Assembly (NCBI RefSeq): GCF_003285015.1
Contig: NZ_QMFB01000004.1
Location: 124,001-188,000 of the forward strand
DNA length: 64,000 nt
Origin: Paenibacillus contaminans
GTDB taxonomy: Bacteria > Bacillota > Bacilli > Paenibacillales > NBRC-103111
Direction: 5' to 3'
This document shows positions 31,696 to 41,014 of the stretch, in pieces. The notes below the pieces were generated by a model. It was not told where the DNA came from, searched no databases, and was given only the letters and a program-made list of their open reading frames with translations. The translations under genes and the position numbers were made by a program. The number at the start of each line of letters is the position of its first letter. Positions within the stretch are counted from its first letter, which is position 1.

Positions 31696-33324
31696 CTACC
31701 TCCAAATCCGCGCCGCTTCGTCCAATACAAGCGTGTGCGCAAAAGGCGAATACTCCAGCCACGGAATCTCGTCGATGCGGTGAACCGTCCTGCGGTTCAC
31801 CGCCGGCAATGCCAGCCAGACAGCGCTTGTTTGCAAATCGTCCCACCGCCGCTGCGATTCGCGATCGGCGTCGACGATCAGCAGGATGCGGTCGCAATCA
31901 AGCCGCGTCAGCTCGGCCGCTGTTATTTCGCGGCAAACCTTAATGGCGGCGGCATTATGCGCCGGCGTCAAATCCAGATCCTGAAACAGCACGGAACCGC
32001 CGTTGCGGTTTCCATATACATGCAGCCCGTCTGAAGCGATATGTAAGAGCAGCGAGCGCTCCGAGCCGAATCTGCCGCTGATCCGTTTGCGCAGCAGCTC
32101 CGCTTTGCGCTCGTATCCGGAGAGCCAGGCCGCCGCATCCCGCTTCTTGGCCAGAAACGAGGCGATCTCGCGGAAATGGTCGCGCCACGTCATCTCCAGC
32201 CACGGGATGGTGACGACGGGAGCGATTTTGGCCAGGCTATCCCCTGTTTGCCTGTCCACGAACTCGTCGCACAGGATCACTTCCGGCCTCGCGGCGGCGA
32301 GCGCCTGCAGGTGGCTTTCCCATACGTCCGCGTCGGGCTGCTTGACTCGTTTCAAATGAAACGGAATCGCGTCGTGGTAGGCGCTGCGGTGGCTTTCGCG
32401 CCTGCGATCCACATAAGTGGCGAGCGGCACCGCCTGCAGCGTCAGCATATGCGCCGCATAGTGGTAGCTGAGAGCAGCTACCTTCTCCCGCTTGCGGGCG
32501 ATAAACATCGTCGGCGAGATGCCGACCGTCTCCTTGAACTTGCGGCGGAACCGGGATTCGTCGCGGTAACCGACCAACTGCGCCACTTCGCGCACGGTGC
32601 AGTCGAGCGACACCAGATGTTCCCGCGCCTTGTCCAGGCGGATGCTCTCGAGCATCTCGCTCGGGCTTCGTCCCGTCGTCTCTTTGAAGCGACGGGAATA
32701 GTGCCAGGGGCTCATGCCGGCAATTCGGGCCAGCGTGGCGCGGCTTATCGGCTCCTCGTAGTGCGTATGCATATAGGCGATCGTGCTTGCGATCGCAGAT
32801 GCCGCTGCCTGCTGCATCGGGGCTTCCAGCTGCGGGACTATCGTTTCGAGCAGCCGGTGAAACATTTGCTGGCGCGCAAACGGCTGCAGCCGCTGTTCGT
32901 CGCGTCGCCGCTGACCGGCAATGGCCGCTGCCGCATGAACGGCTTCCGCAAAGCTCAGCTTCGGCAACACGCCGGCAAGCGATTGCGGAAACGCGTCATT
33001 CGTTTTCACAAAGGCAAGTGAACCTCCGCCGGCGTCGGCTTCCCGCAACACCTGAAAGGAAACCCGATACCCCTGCAGCGGTTTCGATGGATCGGCATTC
33101 AGCTCGAACAAGGAGGCGGGCAGGAGCAGTGCGGCGTTTCCCGGCCCGAGTGGAAACCGACTGCCGTCAACGAGCAGCTCCCCGTTCCCGCTTTCAATCA
33201 GCAGCAAGAGATAGTCGCCGGCAAACCGGCGATCCGCCTCCCAGTCCGCAATACCGTGCAGGCTTGTCGCTTCCAGTAGTCGAAACAGAGGGTCGCTGTC
33301 GTATCGGCAGGCGTTGTCGGGCAT
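31696..33324 (-). CDS. Btr-type AraC regulator fused to a siderophore-binding domain
   Basis: A 542-aa cytoplasmic regulator. Residues 1-165 are an AraC-type N-terminal arm, residues 170-270 two AraC helix-turn-helices (ATLARIAGMSPWHYSRRFKETTGRSPSEMLESIRLDKAREHL, VREVAQLVGYRDESRFRRKFKETVGISPTMF) and residues about 285-540 a FecB-like periplasmic-binding fold without signal peptide. This is the layout of B. subtilis Btr, which senses the siderophore and activates uptake genes. The ATG at 33324, 8 bases after AAGGAG, is preferred over 33348. A Fur box precedes it. Confidence 0.9.
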   Translation of the reverse strand: MPDNACRYDSDPLFRLLEATSLHGIADWEADRRFAGDYLLLLIESGNGELLVDGSRFPLGPGNAALLLPASLFELNADPSKPLQGYRVSFQVLREADAGGGSLAFVKTNDAFPQSLAGVLPKLSFAEAVHAAAAIAGQRRRDEQRLQPFARQQMFHRLLETIVPQLEAPMQQAAASAIASTIAYMHTHYEEPISRATLARIAGMSPWHYSRRFKETTGRSPSEMLESIRLDKAREHLVSLDCTVREVAQLVGYRDESRFRRKFKETVGISPTMFIARKREKVAALSYHYAAHMLTLQAVPLATYVDRRRESHRSAYHDAIPFHLKRVKQPDADVWESHLQALAAARPEVILCDEFVDRQTGDSLAKIAPVVTIPWLEMTWRDHFREIASFLAKKRDAAAWLSGYERKAELLRKRISGRFGSERSLLLHIASDGLHVYGNRNGGSVLFQDLDLTPAHNAAAIKVCREITAAELTRLDCDRILLIVDADRESQRRWDDLQTSAVWLALPAVNRRTVHRIDEIPWLEYSPFAHTLVLDEAARIWR

Positions 33325-33348
33325 CTCGATACACTCCTTGTTTTTCAT

Positions 33349-33363
33349 TGATAATAATTCTCA
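33349..33363 (-). promoter_or_regulatory. Fur box upstream of the Btr-type regulator
   Basis: TGATAATAATTCTCA matches the 7-1-7 Bacillus Fur consensus TGATAATNATTATCA at all but one position. It lies 25 bases before the chosen ATG. Confidence 0.75.
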
Positions 33364-33562
33364 CATCAGTATAACAAGGAGCGGCTGCGAAAGGAATCGG
33401 TCAATCGTTCGACAGCCAAATGCTCTATCATATAGAACGATCAACCGGTTCATCGTAAATCCGGGACATAAACTGTGTCACATCATCCGCGCTCTTGACG
33501 CTGATGATGCCCAAAACTTTGTCAATAAAGTTTATGTATTGCTCCTTTTGCTATGCCACGCT

Positions 33563-34108
33563 CTAGCTTTCATGACTAATAGTCAGCATGTTTTCGTTAG
33601 CATCCAAATAAACAACAATCAATTGATCCGTATACTCCGGGTTAAAAGTAAAATCCATAATGAAAATCTGTTCTTTTTGCTCTTTTTCAAAGTTGCTTCC
33701 CAGCCATCCTTCGCCCAAGCCGCTTCCCAAGCTTTTTAACATAAGCAGGTCAACCATCTCCAGTTCGCTTAATGTTTCAGGCCGCTCAGTCCCGAGCATT
33801 TCTTTTACGCTTTCCTCATCCATTTCTGAAAGATGAAACTCAAAGAAGTCATGTAGTATCGTATAACCGGGATCTTTTTTACTTTGAATACTATCTCTTA
33901 GATGTGCCCGAGCTTTGTTTACCAACTCTTCCATGTGATCAAGCGCATGGGCAGCACGGGCGACAGCGGCCTCATTTTGTGTAATCTTTTCCGACACATG
34001 AAAATAAAACGGGATCTTATTATCAGGCAAAAGGTTATCTATCCAAATATCGTTGCCAGATGTGTACGCTAGACCAGGAAATTTCGTGCTTGGTATTTGT
34101 TTCGTCAT
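33563..34108 (-). CDS. DUF2004 domain protein
   Basis: A 181-aa acidic cytoplasmic protein with the DUF2004 layout: WIDNLLPDNKIPFYFHVSE at the N-terminus, a long helix EAAVARAAHALDHMEELVNKARAHL, YTILHDFFEFHLSEMDEESV and a C-terminal beta part ending IVVYLDANENMLTISHES. The function of the family is unknown; members are often found as stand-alone genes or with polymorphic-toxin immunity genes. AAGGAG lies before the ATG. Neighbours give no hint. Confidence 0.75.
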   Translation of the reverse strand: MTKQIPSTKFPGLAYTSGNDIWIDNLLPDNKIPFYFHVSEKITQNEAAVARAAHALDHMEELVNKARAHLRDSIQSKKDPGYTILHDFFEFHLSEMDEESVKEMLGTERPETLSELEMVDLLMLKSLGSGLGEGWLGSNFEKEQKEQIFIMDFTFNPEYTDQLIVVYLDANENMLTISHES

Positions 34109-34306
34109 TTTGTTAGCTCCTTAAGCAAGTTATTTGTAGTCATGTCCCCAAGAGGTAAAACGTTTCGGTCACACCTTATCCTTGTACAATTTTTCATCGG
34201 TCTCTATTAACCATCAAGGGGCATGTTATACGCCCATTTTACCATAGCTTTACTACACTATCCCGCCCTTTCGTTGAGCAAACGCAGCCGATCTGCTTTA
34301 AACCAA

Positions 34307-35998
34307 CTAGTCATTAAAAGAAGCTAACGCATAATTCAATTCCACGTCCTGCCCTTCGATAACCTTCATCGTAAACGTTTGCTCGTTCATGGGAACCGTA
34401 ATGTCGGGAGCAGCTCCGCCTTTTTCGCGTTCATCGCTATCGCCTTGGATCGTTTTGTCTCGATTGAGAGATCTGCCATCCGGGAATCGCACGACATACC
34501 CTCCCGGCATTTTCATTTCTATAGGAGCGGAGACGACGCCGAACGAACCGTTCGTGGATGTAAAGCCGACAATTTTGACATTGGGCATTCCTTTTAAAAA
34601 CAAAGGTAAGCCTTCCCCCGAGCTTGTGGTGTTATGATTAATGAGCACAGCGATTTTCCCTGGAAAGTAAATCCGCGAAGGATACACTTTTCTGGTTTCG
34701 GCACGGTTTATTTCGAAACGTCCCGTATTCCGATTGTAGTAACTGACGTATTCAAAAATCTTTTTCTCGTTCACGAAATGTCCTGCCATTTGGGCAACAA
34801 GGTCATCCTCTCCGCCCGGATTATCCCGTAGATCGATGATTATTCCCTTTACTTGTTTCTCTTGAAACTCTTTTAATTTATCTTCCAGCGCTTGCGCGGG
34901 ATCGGATTGCGTTGTTCCAGGGAGGAAGTATCTGATTTTAACGTATCCGTATTCCTTCCGAAGAATCTCGCCTTCCACGGGAGGATCTTCTTTCTTCAGC
35001 TTTACCTTCGTTTTCTTCAAGGTTTCGTACTGATCGTCGTAGGCTGTAAGCATCGCAGTCATGATCGCTTGATCGTCCCGATTCCGAAATTCGACTTGGA
35101 TTTCTTTGCCGATCGGAGCTCTTGCCAAGAACCTTCCTTGATTTTGAATCCGATCTCCTTCGGTTGCCGACGGGTTCTCGCTCCAGGACGTTTGGTCCAA
35201 TGCTTTCTGAACGTCTTTCCCATCCCACGAAATGATTTCGGCTCCGAGCTTGATTCCGCTTTTGTCGGCCGGGCTGCCCGCTAATAGCAAACTAACCAAC
35301 ACCTTTCCGTTATCCAATCGAACCGTGCTAATACCGACTCCGCCGCCGACCTCGTTCTTAAACGCGATATTATCGTCGTACAGATGTTCGTTCGCGATTT
35401 TGATATGACCGTCACGGAAAGAGAAGAGATAATCCCTTAACGTTTTATAGTATAGGTTTGGATCTTGGTTGATTTCCGCTTGGAGAAATAGAGGCTCGTA
35501 TTTATTTCGCTTTGCTTCCCAATCGATTTTTTTCCAGTCTCCGAAAGGATATTCGGCGGACAATCTTTCGTTCATCGCGATGAAAGCCTTGGAATAGCTC
35601 TTCTGGCTTAAATCGCTCACCGGATTGTATCGAACTTCACCCGCAATGTATAATGCGAATAGCGAAGGCAGGGAACCGATGACACAAACGATAACCATGA
35701 AAATCCGAAATTTCGGGGACATCGGCTTACTGGCCCGTTTGAAGACTCTTCTAATGGTGCATAAAAAAAGGATAACCGTAGAGGAGGAAATCAGCAGAGC
35801 CAGTATAGAGGCATCGCCATTGATAAGGCTTATAACCGCAATGATTACACCGACGCTCGGTATAAAATCAAACCACCGGTTATTTTTGAGGAGGGGCAAG
35901 GCATACCGCAGTATGACGAGCATATTTAGCGCACATAAAATCATTGTCCAGACTGTCAACCATTTCCATGAATCCATAACTTCTTCAATAAAGTTCAT
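34307..35998 (-). CDS. Membrane-anchored S41 (C-terminal processing) peptidase with PDZ domain
   Basis: A 563-aa protein: four hydrophobic segments in the first 125 residues, a helical region, a PDZ-like domain (SLLLAGSPADKSGIKLGAEIISWDGKDVQKAL, about 235-270) and an S41 tail-specific protease core with IIIDLRDNPGGEDDLVAQMAGHF and the catalytic Ser in NTTSSGEGLPLFLKG. The general-base Lys should follow about 25 residues later. Downstream of, and on the same strand as, a two-component system (73-base gap), it may be the system's target or process its signal protein. GGAGG lies before the ATG. Confidence 0.88.
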   Translation of the reverse strand: MNFIEEVMDSWKWLTVWTMILCALNMLVILRYALPLLKNNRWFDFIPSVGVIIAVISLINGDASILALLISSSTVILFLCTIRRVFKRASKPMSPKFRIFMVIVCVIGSLPSLFALYIAGEVRYNPVSDLSQKSYSKAFIAMNERLSAEYPFGDWKKIDWEAKRNKYEPLFLQAEINQDPNLYYKTLRDYLFSFRDGHIKIANEHLYDDNIAFKNEVGGGVGISTVRLDNGKVLVSLLLAGSPADKSGIKLGAEIISWDGKDVQKALDQTSWSENPSATEGDRIQNQGRFLARAPIGKEIQVEFRNRDDQAIMTAMLTAYDDQYETLKKTKVKLKKEDPPVEGEILRKEYGYVKIRYFLPGTTQSDPAQALEDKLKEFQEKQVKGIIIDLRDNPGGEDDLVAQMAGHFVNEKKIFEYVSYYNRNTGRFEINRAETRKVYPSRIYFPGKIAVLINHNTTSSGEGLPLFLKGMPNVKIVGFTSTNGSFGVVSAPIEMKMPGGYVVRFPDGRSLNRDKTIQGDSDEREKGGAAPDITVPMNEQTFTMKVIEGQDVELNYALASFND

Positions 35999-36071
35999 CG
36001 TTCTAATTCCTCCGATCGGTTCAATGTGTTTCGCAATGAGCTTATCGGAGAAATATGAACGGAGCGTGAAC

Positions 36072-37463
36072 TCATTTTTTAAAGGCGGAACCGGAAAGCG
36101 GGACGGCGGGAAGCGTTACGGTGAACGTTGTGCCCAGACCGACCGTACTTTCCACTTCTATGCTTCCGCGATGAAGGGCGACGATTTTCTGGGAGATGGC
36201 AAGACCGAGACCATTGCCGTTCCTGTCTTCAGCCCGCGACTTGTCCGCTTTGTAAAAGCGCTCGAAAATAGAGCCTATATCCTCCGGTGCAATGCCGATT
36301 CCGGAATCGCTTATCGCAATGGCAATCTCATGAGGATGAGGTCGGCTGATCGCGATGAGGATTTGTCCTCCTTGGGGCGTGAACTTGATTGCATTCCCGA
36401 GCAAATTCATCCAAACTTGATTGAGCTGATCCCGGTCGGCCGTTATTTTGACGCCGGCACCCGACGGGGACGCTATATCGACATGAATATTTTTGGCAGA
36501 CCATTGGGGCTCGCACGCGACGACGACTCGTCGAATTTGTTCATCGAGGGTAAACGATTCCGTCTCGAACGGATGATGATCCGATTCGAGGGAAGTCAGC
36601 TTCAGCAGATTATCGCTGAGTCTGGACAACCTGTCGCTCTCGGTAACGATAATATCCAAGTACTGGACGCGATCGTCCTCCGCAATAACCAAATTGCCAT
36701 CCTTCAACGCCTTCGCTAACCCAGAGATGGAAGTTAACGGCGATTGGATTTCATGAGACACGTTCGATACGAAATCCTGTCGCATCCGCTCCATTTGCTT
36801 GATTTCTCGGGCCATGTCGTTAATGCTCCGTGAGAGCGTTCCCAGCTCGTCTCCGCGATTGATTTTCAGCTCAACCTCGAAGTCGCCTTTGGCCAGCCGC
36901 TTAGTCGCATCCGTCATCGCTTGAAGAGGCTTCACCAGGTATCTGCCGGCAATGAGAATGCACAAGCTTCCGATCGCGAGCATGAGGAACAGAATGGTGA
37001 ATAACAAACGGATGATCGTGACTTCGTTCTTGGAAGAGCTCTGCAAAAATAAGGCATACCGTTTTCCTTCAGATGGAAACGGAATACCAACGAACGTTCC
37101 TTTATCTTTTCCTTGCGAACGGTACGACTCTCCGCTCAACACCTTATGAACGGATTCCGGGTTAATTCCTTCAGCCTTCTTGCCCTTGGTCGGTACATAG
37201 GCGTTCAGCCCGCCATTGCCGTCGTAAAGCAGCAAAGTATAGGAAACCATTTCGGCCATATTTTCCATGAAAGCTTCCAAATCCGGAGGATTCGTTTGTT
37301 CGTACACGCGTATCATACGATCGCCGACCGCCATCATATCGTTTTTCCCCGTATCGTTCAGATCATTCTGGAATAGAGCAAGGGCGAGGAGAAGGGATGT
37401 GATCAAGCTGATGACGATCACGGCAAGAAAAGTCAGCACGACGCGAACGTATAACGTTTTCAT
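36072..37463 (-). CDS. Sensor histidine kinase (OmpR-system type)
   Basis: A 463-aa kinase: membrane segments at about 8-28 and 155-175, an extracytoplasmic domain of about 125 residues between them, HAMP (KPLQAMTDATKRLAKGDFEVEL), HisKA with FVSNVSHEIQSPLTSISG (His near 236) and HATPase with NLLGNAIKFTPQGG and NGLGLAISQKIVALH. The ATG overlaps the response-regulator stop by 4 bases (ATGA), so the genes are translationally coupled. The S41 membrane protease follows in the same unit. Confidence 0.93.
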   Translation of the reverse strand: MKTLYVRVVLTFLAVIVISLITSLLLALALFQNDLNDTGKNDMMAVGDRMIRVYEQTNPPDLEAFMENMAEMVSYTLLLYDGNGGLNAYVPTKGKKAEGINPESVHKVLSGESYRSQGKDKGTFVGIPFPSEGKRYALFLQSSSKNEVTIIRLLFTILFLMLAIGSLCILIAGRYLVKPLQAMTDATKRLAKGDFEVELKINRGDELGTLSRSINDMAREIKQMERMRQDFVSNVSHEIQSPLTSISGLAKALKDGNLVIAEDDRVQYLDIIVTESDRLSRLSDNLLKLTSLESDHHPFETESFTLDEQIRRVVVACEPQWSAKNIHVDIASPSGAGVKITADRDQLNQVWMNLLGNAIKFTPQGGQILIAISRPHPHEIAIAISDSGIGIAPEDIGSIFERFYKADKSRAEDRNGNGLGLAISQKIVALHRGSIEVESTVGLGTTFTVTLPAVPLSGSAFKK

Positions 37464-38140
37464 CCCGGATTCACCGCCAGCCGATAGCCGACGCTTCGTG
37501 CCGTTTCAATGCGAAAATGGCGGACGTCCCCGGCAAAGCGTTCCCGTAGCCGCTTGATATGAACGTCGACGGTCCGGTCGTCGCCTTCGTAATCCATGCC
37601 CCAAATCTGTGTGATCAGCTGCTCTCTTGTAAAAATCTGCCCCGGGTGGCCGGCAAGCATGAACAGCAGTTCGAATTCTTTCAGAGGCAAAGCCAGTTCC
37701 TCTTCTCCCCGCATGACCTTATACGTTTTCCGGTTCAGCACGATTTCACCCAACGGGATGACCTGGGACGAGGCAATACGGTATCGTCTCAGTAAAGCTT
37801 TCACCCTCATCACAAGCTCAACCGGATCGAACGGCTTCGTCAAATAATCGTCGGTTCCGAGCTGGAAGCCTTTTATCTTTTGTCCTGATTCGCTCTTGGC
37901 CGTTACCATCAGGAGCGGAATGTCGGGGTCGCTTTTCCGAATCTCATTGCACAAATCCCATCCGTCCAAACGCGGCATCATAATGTCGAGGATAACCAGA
38001 TCGATTCCCGAACCTTTGACGATGGCATGCGCATCGATGCCGTTGTCCGCCTCGGTCAGATCGAACCCTTCATTCTTCAAGTAAAGGCGCATCAGGGCGC
38101 GAATGTGCGGATCGTCGTCCACGATAAGAATTTTGACCAT
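37460..38140 (-). CDS. OmpR/PhoB-family response regulator
   Basis: A 226-aa regulator: receiver with DDD at 8-10, phosphoacceptor Asp52 in LVILDIMMPRLDGWD, Thr/Ser in MVTAKSE and Lys in YLTKPFDP; winged helix at 130-226 (LKEFELLFMLAGHPGQIFTREQLITQIWG, DDRTVDVHIKRLRERFAGD, VGYRL). GGAGG lies 6 bases before the ATG. First gene of a regulator-kinase-protease unit. The 38141-38382 spacer upstream shows no gene. Confidence 0.94.
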   Translation of the reverse strand: MVKILIVDDDPHIRALMRLYLKNEGFDLTEADNGIDAHAIVKGSGIDLVILDIMMPRLDGWDLCNEIRKSDPDIPLLMVTAKSESGQKIKGFQLGTDDYLTKPFDPVELVMRVKALLRRYRIASSQVIPLGEIVLNRKTYKVMRGEEELALPLKEFELLFMLAGHPGQIFTREQLITQIWGMDYEGDDRTVDVHIKRLRERFAGDVRHFRIETARSVGYRLAVNPG

Positions 38141-38382
38141 ATCAATAATCCTCCAAAGGGAAGCTATAACCTAACTGGGTCAATTCACGAAACGGAAAAT
38201 CAATGGCTATTAACAGACATTACTATGCTATCAATAAATCCGTCAAAATAATTTTATATAGGAGAAACAGTATGTTCAATACTATCGTGGTTTTCATCTA
38301 TATTCTATTTCACGCCGGCAGCCCTAGAGCGGCAATGGTTGACGTTGTAATATCCATTGTCATTGTCCGTTCTGCCTGCATG

Positions 38383-39945
38383 TTATTCTTCACCAATTTT
38401 CATATAGTTGAAATCTAAGTCGGATATCAGCCAGTTGTTATGCAGCATCATCGAATAGGAATTTACGGATCCTTCAAATAACTGTTCTACCGTTTTGGTA
38501 GCCGATGATAGCCTATAAAAGACCGATTTCCCTGAATGATAATCAATCGTTCTCCACAGAAAATCACCTTCCTTCATCATTCCCAGGTAAGACACCTTCT
38601 CCTCTGGACGCCAGAACTTCCCTTTGTTCAAATCTGCCACGAAAATCTGACCATTAAAGCGGGAATAGGGAGACCATGATTCGACGAGTTCCCATTCGTC
38701 CAGATCGTACGTCTCCGCTGCCTCAAGAGCGGACAGATTTCCCGTTCGCAACTGTAAGGCCTTGTAACGGTTATCCGCTTTTTGCTCATCGATCGGTTTA
38801 TTCTTGTCAATTCCATAGTAGTGCACGATGGCAGTTTCCCGTTCCGGTATCCAGCCGGCTATTTCCACGTGAGTGTGAGTTCCTTTTGTCTCGAATCGTT
38901 GAATCGTTCGGCCAGACTGATCGGAAATGACAAGGCCCTGCGGGGCTACGATATCGCTCTCTCCTCCGGCCATCCGGTGTTCATCTCCGTCTTCGAATGC
39001 GTAGGAATGAGCAGAGAATCGGCCATCCGGACTCCAGTTTACACCGAGCCTGAAACTTCCCTTAGGCAGGGGATCCGCAAGGAGCTGTCCGCCAAGATCA
39101 TAGAGCTTCCCTTCATGCCAGAACCTCTCTCCATCCGGTGACCGGGAAATCGAATACATAGGCCATGTGCTCGTGAACCGTTTCTTTAGCAGCGAAACGA
39201 CCGTTTGATTTAACTTGAATACGTCTACGGTTCCTTTGGAAAAAGCGGGCAGAATCAGGGTATCTTTCCTGCTGTTGAGCCACCCCGGCGCATAAAAATC
39301 AGGGGAAATATGAGCCGGATTTCTCTCGTAAAGCACCTTCTTCTCGCCCGTGTTTATATTAAGTTTCTCAACATTATAGGAAGTGTTCTCCATTTCTGAT
39401 CCGTGTACAGCAACGTAAACGATATGCTCATCATCCAGGAAGCCGAATACGTTCGTCACGGAATCCGTCGTATAGGAATCGGACGTCAGACCGCACATGA
39501 GCATCAAGGTTCGTACCGCTCTGGTATCCGGATTTATGATTAGCAAGTCTTTGCGATACCAGGTTCCGTTCTCGACAGGTTCCGTTCGCCGTATGACATG
39601 GACGATCGCTTCCTGATTCGGTACGATGAGCGTTTGCATGCTGAACCCGTCTCCTGCATCGACCAAATTCACCCGAAACCCCTGAGGTATGTCCGTCAAA
39701 GTAGCCTGTAGAGCTTTCTCTTCGAGTGGTATGGGCTTTGGAACATGAATCGAAGGAATTACGTCCGGCTCTGTTGGTGATGGATTAATGCTTGGCGTCG
39801 CCAAATCCCCGGAATGCACGGGAGCGAAGGAAGGATTGCGAGTACCAGCTGCACTTGAGATTTCCCCAGATTTCTCTTCGCAGCCCGCCATCAAGATAGC
39901 AACCATAATCACTACCGCAAGCGATAAGTTGTATTTCCTCGTCAT
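38383..39945 (-). CDS. Predicted lipoprotein with beta-propeller-like domain
   Basis: A 520-aa protein with signal sequence and lipobox LMAGC, then a Ser/Pro linker and a large domain with repeated WSPDGRF/SRSPDGERF-type motifs, each followed by strands, like TolB/WD40-type propellers. It carries no catalytic motif that I can see and is probably surface-exposed. It precedes the two-component unit on the same strand, 242 bases away; a role as a signal-binding or cell-wall protein sensed by that system is only inference. Confidence 0.7.
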   Translation of the reverse strand: MTRKYNLSLAVVIMVAILMAGCEEKSGEISSAAGTRNPSFAPVHSGDLATPSINPSPTEPDVIPSIHVPKPIPLEEKALQATLTDIPQGFRVNLVDAGDGFSMQTLIVPNQEAIVHVIRRTEPVENGTWYRKDLLIINPDTRAVRTLMLMCGLTSDSYTTDSVTNVFGFLDDEHIVYVAVHGSEMENTSYNVEKLNINTGEKKVLYERNPAHISPDFYAPGWLNSRKDTLILPAFSKGTVDVFKLNQTVVSLLKKRFTSTWPMYSISRSPDGERFWHEGKLYDLGGQLLADPLPKGSFRLGVNWSPDGRFSAHSYAFEDGDEHRMAGGESDIVAPQGLVISDQSGRTIQRFETKGTHTHVEIAGWIPERETAIVHYYGIDKNKPIDEQKADNRYKALQLRTGNLSALEAAETYDLDEWELVESWSPYSRFNGQIFVADLNKGKFWRPEEKVSYLGMMKEGDFLWRTIDYHSGKSVFYRLSSATKTVEQLFEGSVNSYSMMLHNNWLISDLDFNYMKIGEE

Positions 39946-40041
39946 TGCACCATCACGACCTTCCTTCGCATCCTTTGCTGTATTAGACGCTTTTAACAGT
40001 AAAATGTTTCCATTGACATAAACCTACCACTATGTAAAAAA

Positions 40042-40065
40042 ACGTACTCCTACCTGAGAGTACGT
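40042..40065 (-). terminator. Intrinsic terminator, minus strand
   Basis: ACGTACTC pairs with GAGTACGT over an 8-base loop; the minus-strand RNA continues with seven T. The nearest upstream minus-strand gene ends at 40363, so a longer transcript or a lost gene is implied. Confidence 0.6.
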
Positions 40066-40084
40066 GTTATGGGAGAGATGGCAG

Positions 40085-40201
40085 TTGAGATTAAAACTGG
40101 AAAAAGATTTCATGAGCGTTATTAAGGCGTCACAGTCAGAATGGGCTTATGTTCCGCGACAGTCTCATGATATTAGATATGAAGCTATCGTTACCCTTTA
40201 A
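40085..40201 (+). CDS. Possible small protein, 38 aa
   Basis: TTG start with GGGAGAG 7 bases before it; 39 codons. The product (LRLKLEKDFMSVIKASQSEW...) has a plausible mixed composition but no recognisable family. It lies directly before palindromic repeat copy 3, as genes do before copies 1 and 2, so it may be the tail of a decayed gene. Confidence 0.3.
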   Translation: MRLKLEKDFMSVIKASQSEWAYVPRQSHDIRYEAIVTL

Positions 40202-40227
40202 CTTTGCCGCCTCCGCTTTACTTCAGC

Positions 40228-40277
40228 AAAAGGGTCAAGTTTCTGTCGTTCGTCCGCGACAAAAACTTGACCCTTTT
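40228..40277. repeat. Long palindromic repeat, family 1, copy 3
   Basis: Arms AAAAGGGTCAAGTTTCTGTC and the complementary GACAAAAACTTGACCCTTTT form a near-perfect stem of about 20 bp around a GTTCGTCCGC loop. The left flank CTTTACTTC is shared with copy 1. The hairpin at 40329-40353 (GGGCA...TGCCC) next to it probably terminates the minus-strand gene at 40363. Confidence 0.7.
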
Positions 40278-40362
40278 GTAGACGTTTCCACTAATGACAT
40301 TCACGTCTAAACTTTGACAATTAACATTGGGCAACTGTTGCACTATTCTGCCCGTTAAGAAC

Positions 40363-40860
40363 TCAGCCGGATTCCTTAATTCGCCTGATTCCTTGCACTA
40401 TCCGCTCCTTGAGACTCTCCCGCAGAGAGTAAATGACCGGTGCCGAAGGGATGTCGAATTTCAGATGGGAGTGGGGAATCTCCGTGAGTATGGTGCCGAT
40501 CGGGTTGCCTTGCTTGTCATGGATTACGTTCCAAAATATTCTCGATCTGTTGTCTTCCGCACCCCATTTTTCAAGGGAGTTTCGGAAAATCAAGCGATTG
40601 GCGATAACGAAATCATTCTCTTCGAGCTTCTCCATAGTGCTGAAACCGGCATCTTCCAGCTGTTCGAATATGAACGGCATAAGCTGATCCAAATACAGAC
40701 CATAGGCCGCATCTTCGATTTCAACAAAAGCAGCCGTCAATTGCTCATACATGGATTCGTACTTGGACCTCCACTCGGACTCGATATAACTGTTGGCCAC
40801 ATCACTTATTTCTTCGATCACCATGTCTTGCCGGAAAAACGGGATTCCTTTCTTCACCAT
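40363..40860 (-). CDS. Hypothetical protein, 165 aa
   Basis: Unrecognised soluble protein with a long acidic helical centre (VANSYIESEWRSKYESMYEQLTAAFVEIEDAAYGLYLDQLMPFIFEQL) and a C-terminal beta-like part ending HLKFDIPSAPVIYSLRESLKERIVQGIRRIKES. AAGGAGG lies 6 bases before the ATG at 40860; the longer frame to 40947 gives an artificial hydrophobic N-terminus. It is divergent from the MerR gene and separated by 154 bases, so the MerR protein may have controlled it. Confidence 0.6.
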   Translation of the reverse strand: MVKKGIPFFRQDMVIEEISDVANSYIESEWRSKYESMYEQLTAAFVEIEDAAYGLYLDQLMPFIFEQLEDAGFSTMEKLEENDFVIANRLIFRNSLEKWGAEDNRSRIFWNVIHDKQGNPIGTILTEIPHSHLKFDIPSAPVIYSLRESLKERIVQGIRRIKESG

Positions 40861-41014
40861 CAAACGCCTCCTTCTCATCATTTCAATTCCATTGTACAAC
40901 TTGCAAGCCAATTCGAAGGTTAAGAATAAAAAGAGAAGGAATATCAACTATTTTTACAGAAAACCTTATTGACATGTTTAATCTTGATCTATTGTAATGA
41001 GGGGAGATGACGAG

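Noticed and set aside
35625..36719. 364-aa plus-strand open frame across the protease-kinase junction
   Set aside because: It spans two confirmed minus-strand genes and their spacer, and has no recognisable domain.
40967..40998. TTGACA-N18-TGTAAT as the MerR promoter
   Set aside because: The start point would fall on or after the ribosome binding site, so it cannot be the promoter of the chosen start without a near-leaderless transcript.
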